Position numbers and translations under genes: made by a program | Assembly: GCA_963693305.1 (NCBI GenBank) | Contig: OY855908.1 | Location: forward strand, 20,390,493 to 20,454,492 | Length of the DNA: 64,000 nt | Reading direction: 5' to 3' | From: Meandrina meandrites | Taxonomy: Eukaryota > Cnidaria > Anthozoa > Scleractinia > Meandrinidae | The notes under the pieces: generated by a model | The model's database searches: none | What the model was told of the DNA's origin: nothing | What the model saw: the letters and a program-made list of their open reading frames with translations, nothing else | Shown: piece after piece, positions 15,201 to 23,690 of the stretch | Position numbering within the stretch: the first letter of the stretch is position 1 | Layout: each line of letters begins with the position of its first letter

Positions 15201-16579
15201 TTCCAGATGCTCCCACCATCCTGATTGATGAAAATCCTCTTACAATTTTTGATGTCTCTTCTAAGCAAATATACCGCCATTTTCAGGCAAGGAAGCAGGT
15301 TTTGCCAACTGCTCAAAAGAAATTGTCCGACAAGTACCCACACTCTTTGATCGATTGCCAGAAGGTTTACTCATTATCCTTCCGCGCTCAACCTTGAAAT
15401 CCAAATTAAGAGAATTTCAGTACAAAATTTTGAATTGTATAGTTTTCACAAATGCGAAACTTTTTCGTTTTGGCATGATGCAATCACCATTTTGTTCTTT
15501 CTGCCAAAAGGAGGACGAATCCATCGAGCACTTACTCTTTTCCTGCAAGGAATCTTCCGAATTTTGGAAACATGTCTTATTCTGGCTTCAGGACAGTGAC
15601 ATTTATGTTGGGGAATTAAAGGAAGCTGATCTTATCTTTGGGAAATTGACGTTCAGGATGATTTCACCCTTATAAACCACATTCTCCTGTTGTTTTGTTC
15701 AAAGTTTAATCTTGTCCATAAATTAATGTTTGTTACGGCTTTCATTCACAAGCCACAAGCTGCATGTAGACTTTTTTTATAAGGAGCACCACAGGCAGCC
15801 CAAGGTCACTATATGAAATATTTTTGAAATGTATACGAACGTGACTCTTGCCTTTGAGCTGTGTTGTGTTAAAAAGATGCGATTTACCTTGTTGCCTTGT
15901 TGTATTCTTTATTGTTTGTAGAGTAACGTTAAAATCTCCCTCCCCTAAAAGAATTTAGTAATCAGACACTCGAGATGACCTTTAAAGTAATGCTTAGTGG
16001 GTTAATATTTACTAGAAAGATGTAAGCGTCCCGAAAACTTTCAGTAAATGAGTCACGGAGCTTCTTTTCTACCACTCTTTTTAAGCGATGACGTCATGTC
16101 ATCGCTCAATGTCGTCGTGCGAGTGGACGGGATCTGTTGTCTGTTGTCTGTTGCGATCGACGACCGATCTGTAGAACCGACGGAATAGGATTGGGAACAA
16201 ACTTCAGGAATAAACGTTAGTAGTTTAACTCAACAAGAAGTCACCGCGTAGAACTCAAAGCAAAATACTCCCGGGCAGTTAGAAAGGACCAATTCTAAGT
16301 ATAAACAAAAGAGAAAAATTATATTTGATGTGTTTTTTTAGGGGAGCGGGGATGGCGCAGTGGGGAGAGCACTCGCCTCCCACCAATGTGGCCCGGGTTC
16401 GATTCCGGCCCGGTACCATATGTGGGTTGAGTTTGTTGTTGGTTCTCGTCCTCGCTCCGAGGGTTTTTCTCCGGATTCTCCGGTTTTCCTCCCTCCGCAA
16501 AAATCAACACTGCTAAATTCCAATTCGATCGGGAACAGTGGACGAAGAGCCACTCTGTGGAAGTGCCACTGCAAATTCC

Positions 16580-16645
<66 letters not shown>

Positions 16646-19600
16646 ATTAAGTAAACAGAGATCTTTAATTTTTTTAGAAGAAAAGGGCGCAACATTTTCA
16701 AGACAGCGTTTGACCTTGTATCGTATGTCGTATATCAGATGTCTCGCTGCAAGATAACGCAACTTTTGTCGAACAATCATTCAACCAGAAGTTGTCAGCT
16801 ACTTTTGTTTATTTTTTTTTTAATTTTCTGTCAAATTTCCTGAAAATTCTTTAAGACCCCTTGAGAAACGTCATCGCTTCTGCATGCATTGCGTGCCATT
16901 TATTTACTACAGTTTTGACCACTTGGTTATCACCTTGTTCGTGCAACAACTTGTTTTACTTTGTTTGTCTAATTTCATTTAATTGTATTCATCGTTTTTA
17001 GGAGAAAGCATATAATCCATATTATGCTTTTCTTGGTCAGAAGTTCTGTGAATACAGCCGAAGTTATCAGGTAAATTGTTCTTTGCTCTATATGATACTA
17101 CACCAAGTCGAATTTCTTCTAAATGGTAAAAGCTCTTTTGAAATTTGAAGAGGCAGTACAATCTACTAGTAGTAGTTGGAACAGTGGTAATGCAAGTTTG
17201 ACTTATTTCCTCCTTCCCAGTTGGAGAACGTCACATGACGTCACGGTAATTTATGCAATATCTGTAAATGAATTACTATTTTCAGAAACAAAGTTGTATT
17301 TGTACCAAGAGGTAATGCGTTGCAGGTGGCGCTTGTAGTGTGATTTACAATGTAATCCATGAGCAACAAAAGTCGTGTAGTTTAAAATGTAGTAAAGTAA
17401 TTTAGCCATTCTTATCAGGTTACTTTTCAGTACTCATTCTGGGACAAGTTTAAAGTTGTTGGCAACTTGGCGCCTCACTGTGTTGCTAATCTGTCACGCC
17501 TCATGTCTCACCTCATTGCTACCAAAGCATTATCTTTAGCCGTTCTTAAGGTAATGATGGCGAAATATAAGAAGCATCTCTAATTTTAATCTTGTTTATA
17601 AAGTGACTGAGATATCATTCACGTTGTCCTTGCTCAGTAGACCGTTTTTGTATTCTCGGTATTGGACTGGAACTAGCTTGCAATGTATGCTAATGCGGGG
17701 GAGTATCATAAAAAAGGAGCTTCATTTGATATACATTTGAAAAGATTCCCCGCATTACGCTCCAATGCAAGCAGTCCCAGTCCAATACCGAGAATACGAA
17801 AATTGGTCTATTCCACTAGTGTACCAGTAAACCCATAAAACTATCTCCTGAGTGAGGGTCCACCACTGAAATGATATTCACCCGCGGAACCGAGGGAGCT
17901 ATGGGAAAAAAGCCAAAACGCAAACAAAAACTAGCGACGAAGAAGCGCAATTGATGCAGAAAGTTTCCCCGCGGCACCTCCCTGCAACATGTCCCTGGGG
18001 TGCAACATGTCCCTGGGGCACGTCCCTGCTATATATGCTCTTGTGTGACCAACGCATGATTTTGTCTCTGCTACATATCGCTGCGACATGTCCCCTCGTG
18101 TGCAGACACCTTTATTCATTGAAATTTTTACACTGCGTGATGCTTCGAGGTTTTGAATTTGTATTGAGAAATATCCTTCTTTGAGTCAAATTAATTTTTT
18201 GTGTATAAATTATTTTGTGTTTCAACCGTTGACTCCCGAGTACGAACAAAACAGTGTACAAAAGCTTAGCTTTGGGCCACGTCTTCGAATGACTTCACTT
18301 CATCCCTCCTGGTCGCCTGCAAATACAAGAAAACTGCGTTTCAGTTGGGAGTATAAAGGCGGTTGGCAAACGAGGACACATTGTTGAAAGTAAGACTAAG
18401 CATGATGGATAATTTTAAAACAGAGGACATCACAATTGTCTCGACAATTCCTAGAACAGTTAAGATGTTTAAAAACATGAGAATTCTTATCCCAAAAGAG
18501 ATGCTCGTTTACACGTGTGTGGAAATGCCTAATTGGTTTCACCATTCATTAACAAAATTTTTTGAAGGGGTGTTATCTTTTTAAGCTGCAATTCTTTAAA
18601 TTTTGAACATCGATTCGCCGAAAATGTATCAAAGATTTTAGGTAATGATGTTGCAAGCTCATAAACTGCAGATAATGCGATTTTGTGCCTAAGTATTCAG
18701 CCGGAATAGCGCACCAAATGACTATACAACCTAGTGATAAATCTAACCCTTTTTGTGTTCTGGCAAGAATGAAATTCTCGAATTCAAAAACTGCTAGAAG
18801 TTATTGGCTTCTAATAGAGTAAAACTGTGAAATCTAAACTTTGAAACGCACTACTCCTGATCTTCTTGTTGGAAAGGAATTTTTAAAATCCGCTTTTGCC
18901 AGAACACAATAGGGTACACCAAGTTATGTCTCTCGCAAATCAAGTCCTGAAATTCTATATCGGCAGAGAAAACTTGGACACAAAATAGCAGGTTTTAAGG
19001 CTTCCGAAGACCTTCCGAGTCGCTATTAAAAACCGTGAATGTACGCTATTCAATGGCTGTATAAGGCGTAGTAGCCATTGTCAATCATATGACTGTGCGA
19101 GATATTATCATAATTCGGCACATCTTAGCAGAGCCGACTTCGTATTTTTAGTGCAGAATGCACTACTGAGATGTTTGTGCGGGGCTGTCGTCCGCTAAAT
19201 CGCTAAGAAACTAAAGCGCTAACACGTAAACTATGATAATCAATTAATTAATTATTCTTGCGAAGGGGGTTAGGGGTGGAGAGTACCAGACTGTATGCAC
19301 TAGGTAAAACGTTACTTTTATATGCCGAAGAACACAAAGACTATATATTTGTTTCGGAATACTAGTTTTTTCCTTGCGGTATTATTCTTCCTTGAGCAGA
19401 AAAATTTGCGCTAAACGCATGCGCAGAAGTTAAATCTATTACGAACTCACGAACGTTGCGTGCTTTGCTCTGCGTACGATTCTTGTAGACTCCGTGGCGC
19501 CAAGTTAAAACCGCAAATTAATTAAATTAGACTTTTAGGCGCCACAGCATGTGAAATAATTCTTGATATGGTCAAGAGTCCTCTCATGATATTGTACATT

Positions 19601-20333
19601 TAATAAACTGAGAAAAAAACATTGCGTTCATTAATCGATAATATCAGTGTCATAATTGTTTTATTATTGAAAGCAGCTGCTATTGATGTCGCTGTGTTTG
19701 AAGAAAGCCTCTTTCATAGCATAGCTGTGGTAAATATTGCAAAGGCGATTTCGTAATCAACCATGCAAAAATTTGAATTGCGATTTTTGGCACAAATTTC
19801 TTTACAACCACGAAACAAATATTCCAGGTTTACTGCGCTTTGAAAACCCTTGCGAGTTACGAGGTGCTTTAGTACGGTGTTTCGTGTTTAAAATCACTTG
19901 TGTGTAAAAATGAGACAACTCATGGATTGCGGTGATTAGCCAAAATTTGACACCTTAGACAACCGGAAGAGGAGTAAATTTCGAGGCATTTCCAAGTCTG
20001 TGTTGCGACTACAGTTTAAATTCACGGGACGCGTCGCTGGGACCCAGTTTTCTGGTTTCTTAGACTCAATATTTCCATAGTTAAAATCATGAGTAATAAC
20101 AAAACATGGAGGAAAAGCAAGTATAACGGTATATACGCTGAAGCGAAAAATAAAAGTATCATGTTACAAACCGGAAGCAGCGTAAATTTCGAGGCATTCA
20201 AACGCAGTGGCGGATCCAGGGGGAGGGTCCGGGAGGTCCGGACCCCCCCCCCCCCCCCCCCCTATCAGACCTGACGCTTGTTTGAGACTGAAATTCTTAC
20301 ATAGACAGGATGGGATAGGACAGGATAGGATAG

Positions 20334-20380
<47 letters not shown>

Positions 20381-22673
20381 GGACTATCTGCCTATCTAAC
20401 TAACTACAAAAATTTAATAACAACAAATTCAAATAAAAAAAAGAAAAGTCTGCTTTTCATGGAGGCCGTGTCTAAAATTTACTTAAAATTAAGATATTAC
20501 TGCAAACTGTGCCGATGAAATCGGCCAGTGAAGATGCTTGTCTTAGGTCTATAGGTAAGTTGTTTCACAACTGAGCTCCGCTGTACGAAAAACTTTTCTT
20601 GATATAATCAGTTCGTGGTTGTGGAAGAACTAATTTGTTTTCGGTATTCCTTAAACGATAAGCACTAACATCGTCACGATATACGAATCTTGATCTCAGA
20701 TAATCAGGAGTCATACCATGTAATGTTTTATACATTAGGATAGACTTCTGTTCCAATCTTTGATAATAGAGTCTTCGCCACCCCAGTGTCCGGAACAAAT
20801 CATCTAAATTACTATCATAGCTCGCAGACATTAGGGTACGAGCTGCGCGGTTTTGAAGCCTTTGCAGTTTTTCAGAAAGGCCCTTGTTACAGCTTCCCCA
20901 CACTACGTTGCAATAATCAAATTGTGGTTGACTAAGGCTATTATAAACTTTGATCAAACTATTAAATGGATTGAGATGCCGAATTCGTTTAATTGCACCA
21001 ATGGCACAAGCTATCTTCTTAGAAATGTTTTCAATATGACACTCCCAGTTTATATTTTGATCAACATAAACTCTGAGAGATTTAGCGGAGGTTACTTGTT
21101 CTATTGCGTTCTCATTTATAGTAAGAGAGGGACTTTCCGTAAATCCAGGATCGTGTATCACTTTTTAACTGGCTGGTTTTTTTAATGAAACGCGTATTTG
21201 TTTTGCTACTAAACTAAATTCCAGGGATATTCAGGAATTAATCCCCACCCCCCACCCACCGAAAAAAAGTTCAACAGTCCAAAGTTTGAACCCCCCAAAT
21301 CAAAAATTCCTGGATCCGCCCCTGAAACGTGTGTGTTGCGATTACAATTTAAATTCACGATACAGGTCGCTGGGACCAAGTTTTCTTGGTTCTTAGACTC
21401 GATAATTCCATAGTCAAAATTATGAGTAATAACAAAACAGGGGGGAAAGCAGTGTCACGTTACATACGCTCAAGAGAAAAACAAACGTATCATGTTACAA
21501 ACGAAGAAAAGTGTCGTGTTGCGGTTGTAAAGAAAAACGTAAGTCTAACGTCTGGTGTTTCAACCGAGTGAAATAAGGCGAACAAAACAAAACTAAAACA
21601 TCATACTTTTTAAAATCAATCGGCCCCTTTGCATTCTTCACTATCTTTTGAGACTCTGAGTTTTACACTCGTCCGCCCACCCGCGAACCGCATCAGGGCG
21701 GGGAGGGAGGCCTTCGGTTTTGCTTTCCCCTTGCTGAGGCTTTGCTTTTTCCGACGAAGTATGTTTACTGTATACATTGACACTGGTGTCCATCTAGCCT
21801 GCAGCCGGACAAATAAACCATTTCTGAGTTACCCTTTGCCCCTGTGTCAAAACGAGTCTTCGTGCTAAACCATTCATATGAAAAAGAGTTTCACCTGCAC
21901 GTCCATTTTCATGTCAGGCAAACTCTTTTTCATTTGAATGGTTTCGCGCCAGGACTCGTTTTGAAAATGAGGCAAAGGGCAACTCGGAAATGGCCTATTT
22001 TAAGCCCCAGAGCCTACCAGATTTTGCCTTTTTCTGGTTTTCCGGTCACCCAGCCGTAATAGTCCATTTCGAGCAAAATCTTCCCGCATTAGCGTCGCAT
22101 TCTGTTCAGAACACCCTCGCCCCAGGGCCGTCTATTAATACGAATAATGCCTATTAACAGAGGAATACATTCCCGGTTACCTTGATCACCTTCAACAATG
22201 TTTTGTTTGATAGGTTGTAAACTTTGTGGAGCTTGACAAGCCTTCTGTTCAATTTTTCACCCATCTGTTTCGTCACCTTCTGTCAGGATATTCAACAGAA
22301 ATAACAAGGTATGATATTCAATTTGGAAGAATAGAAATAGTATTTTAAGAAGAGTGTAGTCTGGCAGTCCTGTAAATTTTCACCGTTGATGGAAAATTCA
22401 CCAAAACTTTTAAAATTCTTCAGAAAAGCACACTTTCTCGACTGGCCAAACGCATGAGATGGCAGCATGTTACCTTTCTCATCAATTTTTCTATGCTTTC
22501 TTTACAGAACTGTTTTTGAAAGGATTTCTGCTGTGAAAGAGCTTGCATCCCTTCGCCAAAGCCTTCGAATTTTCATCAAACATTTTGTTGGCAAAACGGC
22601 GTTAACTAACATGCAAGAAAGACTTAGTCTCGTAGACGGTATTCTCGGAGCTTCAGACACCACCAAACTTTAG
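90..22673 (+). CDS. NOM1: NOM1-like nucleolar MIF4G/MA3 protein, C-terminal part, 12 exons
   Basis: Spliced gene running in from the left edge. Exons I place: 90-217, 639-732, 1622-1665, 3936-3991, 5874-6007, 7259-7321, 8372-8535, 11018-11113, 17002-17070, 17419-17550, 22214-22308, 22508-22673. Every intron has GT...AG ends and every junction keeps the reading frame. The joined product reads like the NOM1/Sgd1 family. The MIF4G half includes a GKEC...LFAHLYNF stretch and an RKIPGYDP motif. A GRWWTVGSA linker follows, then an MA3 domain with LARKQRMNTD and YNPYYAFL motifs. NOM1 is a nucleolar protein that binds eIF4A-type helicases (known for the family: role in 18S/40S ribosome biogenesis and PP1 targeting). 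The N-terminal region lies outside the window. Many introns hold transposon-derived DNA but no exon looks damaged, so the gene is probably functional. Exon assignment is by eye; transcripts were not available. Confidence 0.93.
255..461 (-). mobile_element. tRNA-derived SINE in NOM1 intron
   Basis: Read on the minus strand from 461 it begins TGTAATGGCTCAGTTGGTAG, with an A-box-like TGGCTCAGTTGG and a B-box-like GGGTTGAATTC, followed by an unrelated body. This is the layout of a tRNA-derived SINE. The tRNA part is degenerate, so it is not a functional tRNA gene. Confidence 0.6.
639..732 (+). CDS. NOM1: NOM1 exon b
   Basis: The acceptor is TTGCACAG and the donor GTAAGA. The exon encodes IIHCCLIYDIIRRL and the acidic/leucine helix DIELLLLLLK of MIF4G. 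It ends one base into a codon completed by exon c. Confidence 0.88.
1132..1516. mobile_element. PIF/Harbinger-type MITE, copy 1
   Basis: 385-bp element bounded by inverted repeats GGCCTGGTTTAAACGTCGCA and its complement, continuing through TTTTACATGC. TTA is present on both sides (1129-1131 and 1517-1519), the TWA target duplication expected of PIF/Harbinger. An internal open frame is shared with the copy at 14560-14945 but reads through the terminal repeats, so I treat it as fortuitous. Confidence 0.8.
1622..1665 (+). CDS. NOM1: NOM1 exon c
   Basis: 44-base exon with acceptor TTACCCTCAG and donor GTGTGC. It encodes TGAEIRRDDPASLK, matching the RKDD...LK stretch typical of the family. Phase fits exons b and d. 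Confidence 0.85.
1666..2493. other. NOM1 intron, no feature recognised
   Basis: AT-rich intronic sequence between exons c and d. I see no gene, tandem repeat or clear terminal repeats. Confidence 0.5.
2494..2608. mobile_element. Short MITE with imperfect terminal repeats
   Basis: About 115 bp flanked by roughly 25-30-bp imperfect inverted ends, AACAATTATTCCATGAG on the left and the complement of AACAGTTATTCCATTTG on the right. The middle is GC-richer (GCGCGAAGCGC) than the surrounding intron. Confidence 0.5.
2609..3935. other. NOM1 intron with TTACTTA-rich patch
   Basis: No gene. From about 2990 to 3240 the sequence is rich in TTACTTAC-type words on both strands and contains the palindrome listed separately. 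Confidence 0.45.
3178..3212. repeat. Perfect 35-nt palindrome
   Basis: GTATTGTGTAAGTAATT is followed by one A and then its exact complement, giving a 17-bp stem with a single-base centre. It sits in a TTACTTAC-rich patch of the intron. Confidence 0.85.
3936..3991 (+). CDS. NOM1: NOM1 exon d
   Basis: 56-base exon with acceptor CCTTGTAG and donor GTAAGT. It encodes DIILQIQAKAASTPNLTN and ends two bases into a codon completed by exon e (Asp). Confidence 0.82.
4383..4461 (+). repeat. Dispersed ~75-bp repeat, copy 1
   Basis: Shares the block GTTAGAAAGGA...AATAC.AAGTATAA...GAAA...TTTGATG with copies at 16258-16330 and 53374-53448. The three are diverged but collinear, so this is an old dispersed repeat or a piece of a larger one. 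Confidence 0.6.
4620..5123. mobile_element. MITE with TAGAGCGTTTTCAC ends
   Basis: About 504 bp bounded by an exact 14-bp inverted repeat, TAGAGCGTTTTCAC at 4620-4633 and GTGAAAACGCTCTA at 5110-5123. It has no coding potential. I could not settle a target duplication. Confidence 0.65.
5285..5790 (-). mobile_element. Possible LINE 3' end, degenerate
   Basis: Starts with (AAT)n then CTTTTATTAGGAAGCC and an A/T-rich body, resembling the 3' UTR and simple tail of a LINE on the minus strand. No reverse transcriptase is preserved, so the call is weak. Confidence 0.3.
5874..6007 (+). CDS. NOM1: NOM1 exon e
   Basis: Acceptor TTGTTTAG, donor GTACAA. It encodes the end of MIF4G, with FMLEIITNLRSNN and the very conserved RKIPGYDP motif. 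Confidence 0.9.
6008..7258. other. NOM1 intron with SINE-like fragment
   Basis: No gene. Around 6885-7010 a piece with GAGAAACACTTTACCCTCACA resembles the body of the SINE at 23366 and is probably a SINE remnant. The rest is unassigned. Confidence 0.35.
7259..7321 (+). CDS. NOM1: NOM1 exon f
   Basis: 63-base exon with acceptor TGTGTCAG and donor GTGAAT. It encodes the linker HKDSNQLKISLDELLKAELK between MIF4G and MA3. Confidence 0.82.
7866..7985. repeat. GGACCCCC/TAGCGGAT repeat cluster
   Basis: Three near copies of TAGCGGATNNGGACCCCC and two of its complement GGGGGGTCCAAATCCGCT alternate over about 120 bp. They could fold into nested hairpins. This may be the terminus of a transposon. Confidence 0.6.
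8372..8535 (+). CDS. NOM1: NOM1 exon g
   Basis: Acceptor AATTTACAAG, donor GTAAGG. It encodes RWWTVGSALG and the start of the MA3 domain, LLELARKQRMNTDVRKNVF. Confidence 0.92.
8536..9095. other. NOM1 intron, unassigned
   Basis: Includes a GC-richer patch at about 8630-8760. No gene or terminal repeat recognised. Confidence 0.4.
9096..9145. repeat. (AGTTT)n microsatellite
   Basis: About ten uninterrupted AGTTT units directly upstream of the Penelope relic. Confidence 0.95.
9230..10560 (+). pseudogene. Penelope-like reverse transcriptase relic
   Basis: Successive frames give pieces typical of Penelope-like element RT: RFYLLPKIHK, GRPIVS and a YLDQVFSPLV segment (9365-9682), then ELVLTLNAFSFND and a broken HQVGGV region. 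After these come LPFLDINLRISG with YKPTDTHRYL (9927-10217) and ILTYHPLNSRIK near 10280. The pieces are collinear but split by frameshifts and stops. The catalytic YxDD region is disrupted between about 9800 and 9900. It is a dead copy inside a NOM1 intron. Confidence 0.78.
11018..11113 (+). CDS. NOM1: NOM1 exon h
   Basis: 96-base exon, exactly 32 codons, with acceptor TTTTTTAG and donor GTACAG. It encodes MA3 helices DYVDAFEKLMRLNLKD and EVIHVLIDCCAQ. Confidence 0.92.
11221..11486. mobile_element. 266-bp MITE, twin copy 1
   Basis: Bounded by inverted repeats ACAACCAGTTTCAAAA and GAAACTGGTTGT with a second matching block TGAGACACTC/GAGTGTCTCA. It is the same length as the copy at 12455-12720, with only two visible substitutions. 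Both flanks show CT next to the element. No coding potential. Confidence 0.82.
11487..12454. other. Spacer between twin MITEs
   Basis: 968 bp of NOM1 intron with no gene. At about 11837-11925 there is a loose inverted pair around GGTCTACA. Otherwise nothing recognised. Confidence 0.4.
12455..12720. mobile_element. 266-bp MITE, twin copy 2
   Basis: Near-identical to 11221-11486 and in the same orientation. Its flanks show AG on both sides, different from copy 1, which favours two independent insertions over a segmental duplication. Confidence 0.82.
12721..13676. other. NOM1 intron, unassigned
   Basis: No gene or repeat recognised. A 78-codon open frame near 13470 has no recognisable features. 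Confidence 0.4.
13681..14270. mobile_element. piggyBac-type MITE with TTAA target duplication
   Basis: 590 bp with ends CCCATTGGCACCTG and CAGGTGTCAATGGG (13 of 14 complementary). TTAA is present on both sides (13677-13680 and 14271-14274), the piggyBac-type target duplication. Non-coding. Confidence 0.75.
14560..14945. mobile_element. PIF/Harbinger-type MITE, copy 2 (inverted)
   Basis: 386 bp, same family as 1132-1516 but in the opposite orientation. Ends are GGCCTGGTTTAAAGGTCGCA and the complement of GGTCTGGTTTAAACGTCGCA. TAA flanks both sides (14557-14559 and 14946-14948). Confidence 0.8.
14950..15770 (+). pseudogene. L1-like LINE 3' fragment
   Basis: Two overlapping frames (14984-15397 and 15355-15675) give the C-terminal part of a LINE ORF2. 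It includes a zinc-binding RT-associated motif, FRFGMMQSPFCSFCQ followed by IEHLLFSCKESSEFW (C-x2-C...H-x4-C pattern). A frameshift near 15355-15397 and stops make it dead. It abuts the Harbinger-type MITE. Confidence 0.72.
15771..16257. other. NOM1 intron, unassigned
   Basis: May include the LINE 3' UTR. Contains a triple TCTGTTGTCTGTTG motif near 16134. No gene recognised. Confidence 0.35.
16258..16330 (+). repeat. Dispersed ~75-bp repeat, copy 2
   Basis: Same block as at 4383 and 53374 (AGTTAGAAAGGACCAATTCT...AAGTATAAAC). Directly upstream of a SINE. Confidence 0.6.
16341..16645 (+). mobile_element. tRNA-derived SINE with (ATT)n tail
   Basis: Starts with a tRNA-like head: A-box-like GGCGCAGTGGGGAG and B-box GGGTTCGATTCC 40-50 bases further on. 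A body and a perfect (ATT)n tail at 16581-16644 follow. An inverted fragment of the same head lies at 57127-57175. Confidence 0.75.
17002..17070 (+). CDS. NOM1: NOM1 exon i
   Basis: 69-base exon with acceptor CGTTTTTAG and donor GTAAAT. It encodes EKAYNPYYAFLGQKFCEY, the best conserved MA3 motif of NOM1. Confidence 0.92.
17419..17550 (+). CDS. NOM1: NOM1 exon j
   Basis: 132-base exon with acceptor CTTATCAG and donor GTAATG. It encodes FQYSFWDKFKVVGNL and NLSRLMSHLIATKALSLAVL of MA3. Confidence 0.92.
17638..17810. mobile_element. 173-bp foldback MITE
   Basis: Ends are long inverted repeats: AGACCGTTTTTGTATTCTCG continuing through GTATTGGACTGG, and its near-complement ending in CCGAGAATACGAAAATTGGTCT-type sequence. 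About 35 of 38 positions pair. TA flanks the left end. Confidence 0.75.
17975..18110. repeat. ACATGTCCCTGGG short repeats
   Basis: CAACATGTCCCTGGGG occurs twice in tandem, and further CATGTCCC words follow within 130 bases. Origin not recognised. Confidence 0.5.
18111..19994. other. NOM1 intron, unassigned
   Basis: About 18140-18250 is distantly similar to 23250-23365 (both end ...CAAC.GTTGACTCC.GAGTACG), suggesting an old dispersed repeat. No gene seen. Confidence 0.35.
19995..20200 (+). repeat. Direct duplication, left copy
   Basis: A block with GTCGCTGGGACC, TTTCTGGTTTCTTAGACT and ATGAGTAATAACAAAACA recurs at 21330-21520, about 1.33 kb downstream. The copies are diverged, so the duplication is old. 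The hAT-like element sits between them. Confidence 0.7.
20205..21324. mobile_element. hAT-like non-autonomous element
   Basis: Ends are CAGTGGCGGATCCAGG and the complement of CAGGGGCGGATCCAGG, a terminus seen in many hAT elements. AAACG flanks both sides (20200-20204 and 21325-21329), a 5-bp target duplication. Inside are a C tract (20245-20262) and a LINE 3' fragment, so the element was itself invaded. Confidence 0.62.
20303..21185 (-). pseudogene. LINE (CR1/L2-like) 3' fragment
   Basis: Minus-strand open frame 20565-21161 encodes the RT C-terminal region: FDYCNVVWG, LQRLQNRAARTL and a W-R-L-Y-Y-Q-R-L segment. The tail would continue in frame past a Trp-to-stop change at the QLW.NNLP motif. 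The 3' end at about 20303-20345 is a (TATCC)n tail. It is 5' truncated. Confidence 0.8.
21330..21520 (+). repeat. Direct duplication, right copy
   Basis: Partner of 19995-20200; see that entry for the shared words. Confidence 0.7.
21827..21994. mobile_element. Foldback element ~168 bp
   Basis: Long imperfect inverted repeat. CCCTTTGCC..CTG.GTCAAAACGAGTC on the left pairs with GACTCGTTTTGAAAATGAGGCAAAGGG-type sequence on the right. AACCATTCATATGAAAAAGAGTTT pairs with AAACTCTTTTTCATTTGAATGGTT. Likely a small MITE. Confidence 0.65.
22214..22308 (+). CDS. NOM1: NOM1 exon k
   Basis: Acceptor TTTGATAG, donor GTATGA. It encodes VVNFVELDKPSVQFFTHLF and ends two bases into an Arg codon completed by the last exon. 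The preceding intron (17551-22213) is among the longest in the gene. Confidence 0.9.
22508..22673 (+). CDS. NOM1: NOM1 terminal exon with stop
   Basis: The acceptor CTTTACAG ends at 22507. The exon encodes TVFERISAVKELASLRQSL and RIFIKHFVG and ends with a TAG at 22671-22673. Confidence 0.92.
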
Positions 22674-22685
22674 ATGCTTGTGCTA

Positions 22686-22691
22686 AATAAA
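22686..22691 (+). promoter_or_regulatory. Polyadenylation signal of NOM1
   Basis: AATAAA lies 13 bases after the NOM1 stop codon. This is unusually close but fits a short 3' UTR. Confidence 0.7.
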
Positions 22692-23365
22692 TGAAAATTT
22701 ACTGTATCTGTAATCCTTATAGGAGGTACCGTAATTTTGTTTGGGTCAGGAGACGTCATCCTGTGCTATTGGGAAGATGCTGTTTACACGTATTTTGTTT
22801 CACAATTCATTAACTAATTTGACGTCTACTGTGATATACAGCCGTTTCACGCAAAGGTTTTTTCCGTAATCGCAAAGAACTGTTGCCTGAAAACCAGGCT
22901 CTAGGGACGAGATTGGGGCTGACGCAGCGTTAAAGAGTGGACAGTGAAACAATTCGAAAATGATAGAGTAGATGGAGAACATTTTATCCTTTTCCGGGAT
23001 GAAAACGCCGTTTCAAAATTTATCGGCTTGGTGTGGACGTAGCTTCAATGTTCCCCAAGGGAAGCCGACGGGAACATTGAGGGGTGAGGGGTAGCAAAAC
23101 TCACTGTTTCCCGTGGGGACAGTCATTAAGTGTTTTGTTATACCCCCTACTAAACTGAAAATAAAAGCTCTGTTTTCTAATTATTCACCTCTAAAGTTTT
23201 CACGATCGGCTGAAAACGACATGAATTTATTTATTGAAATTGTTAACCCTGTGCGATGTTTGAACCTTCGACTTTGCATTGAGATATATCTTTCGTGTAG
23301 TCGAATTAAAGCTTTGCGTGTACAAATATCTTAATTTTTTTGTTTCAACTGTTAACTCCAGAGTA
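22692..23365. other. Intergenic, downstream of NOM1
   Basis: No gene. Around 23040-23110 GGGAACATTGAGGGGTGAGGGG resembles repetitive anthozoan intergenic DNA. Nothing else recognised. Confidence 0.35.
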
Positions 23366-23690
23366 CGCAGTGGCCTATTGGTTAGCGGTGTGGGTTCGAG
23401 CCCTGGCCGGGGTCACTGCGGTGTGTTCTTGGGCAAGACACTTTACTCTCACAGTGGCTACCTAGGTATAAAAATGGGTACCAAGCGAATTTACTGCCGG
23501 GGGTAACCCTGCGGTGGATTAACATTCCATCCAGAGGGGTATAGAATTACTCCTAGTCGCTTCATGCTAATGAAATTGGGATAAGCTCCGGCCTGATAAT
23601 ATACAAATCGGTGTGTGCTACATTGATTTAATATATATAATGGTAACGCCGTGAAGAATACAGAAAAACACTGTACGTAAATTAATAATG
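23366..23690 (+). mobile_element. tRNA-derived SINE
   Basis: Head GCAGTGGCCTATTGGTTAGC (A-box-like) followed by GGGTTCGAGCCC (B box). The body contains GGGCAAGACACTTTACTCTC, and the end is AT-rich near 23640-23690. The tRNA head is shortened. Confidence 0.65.

Noticed and set aside
16319..16780. Poly-isoleucine or poly-leucine proteins around 16560-16650
   Set aside because: Translations of an (ATT)n SINE tail.
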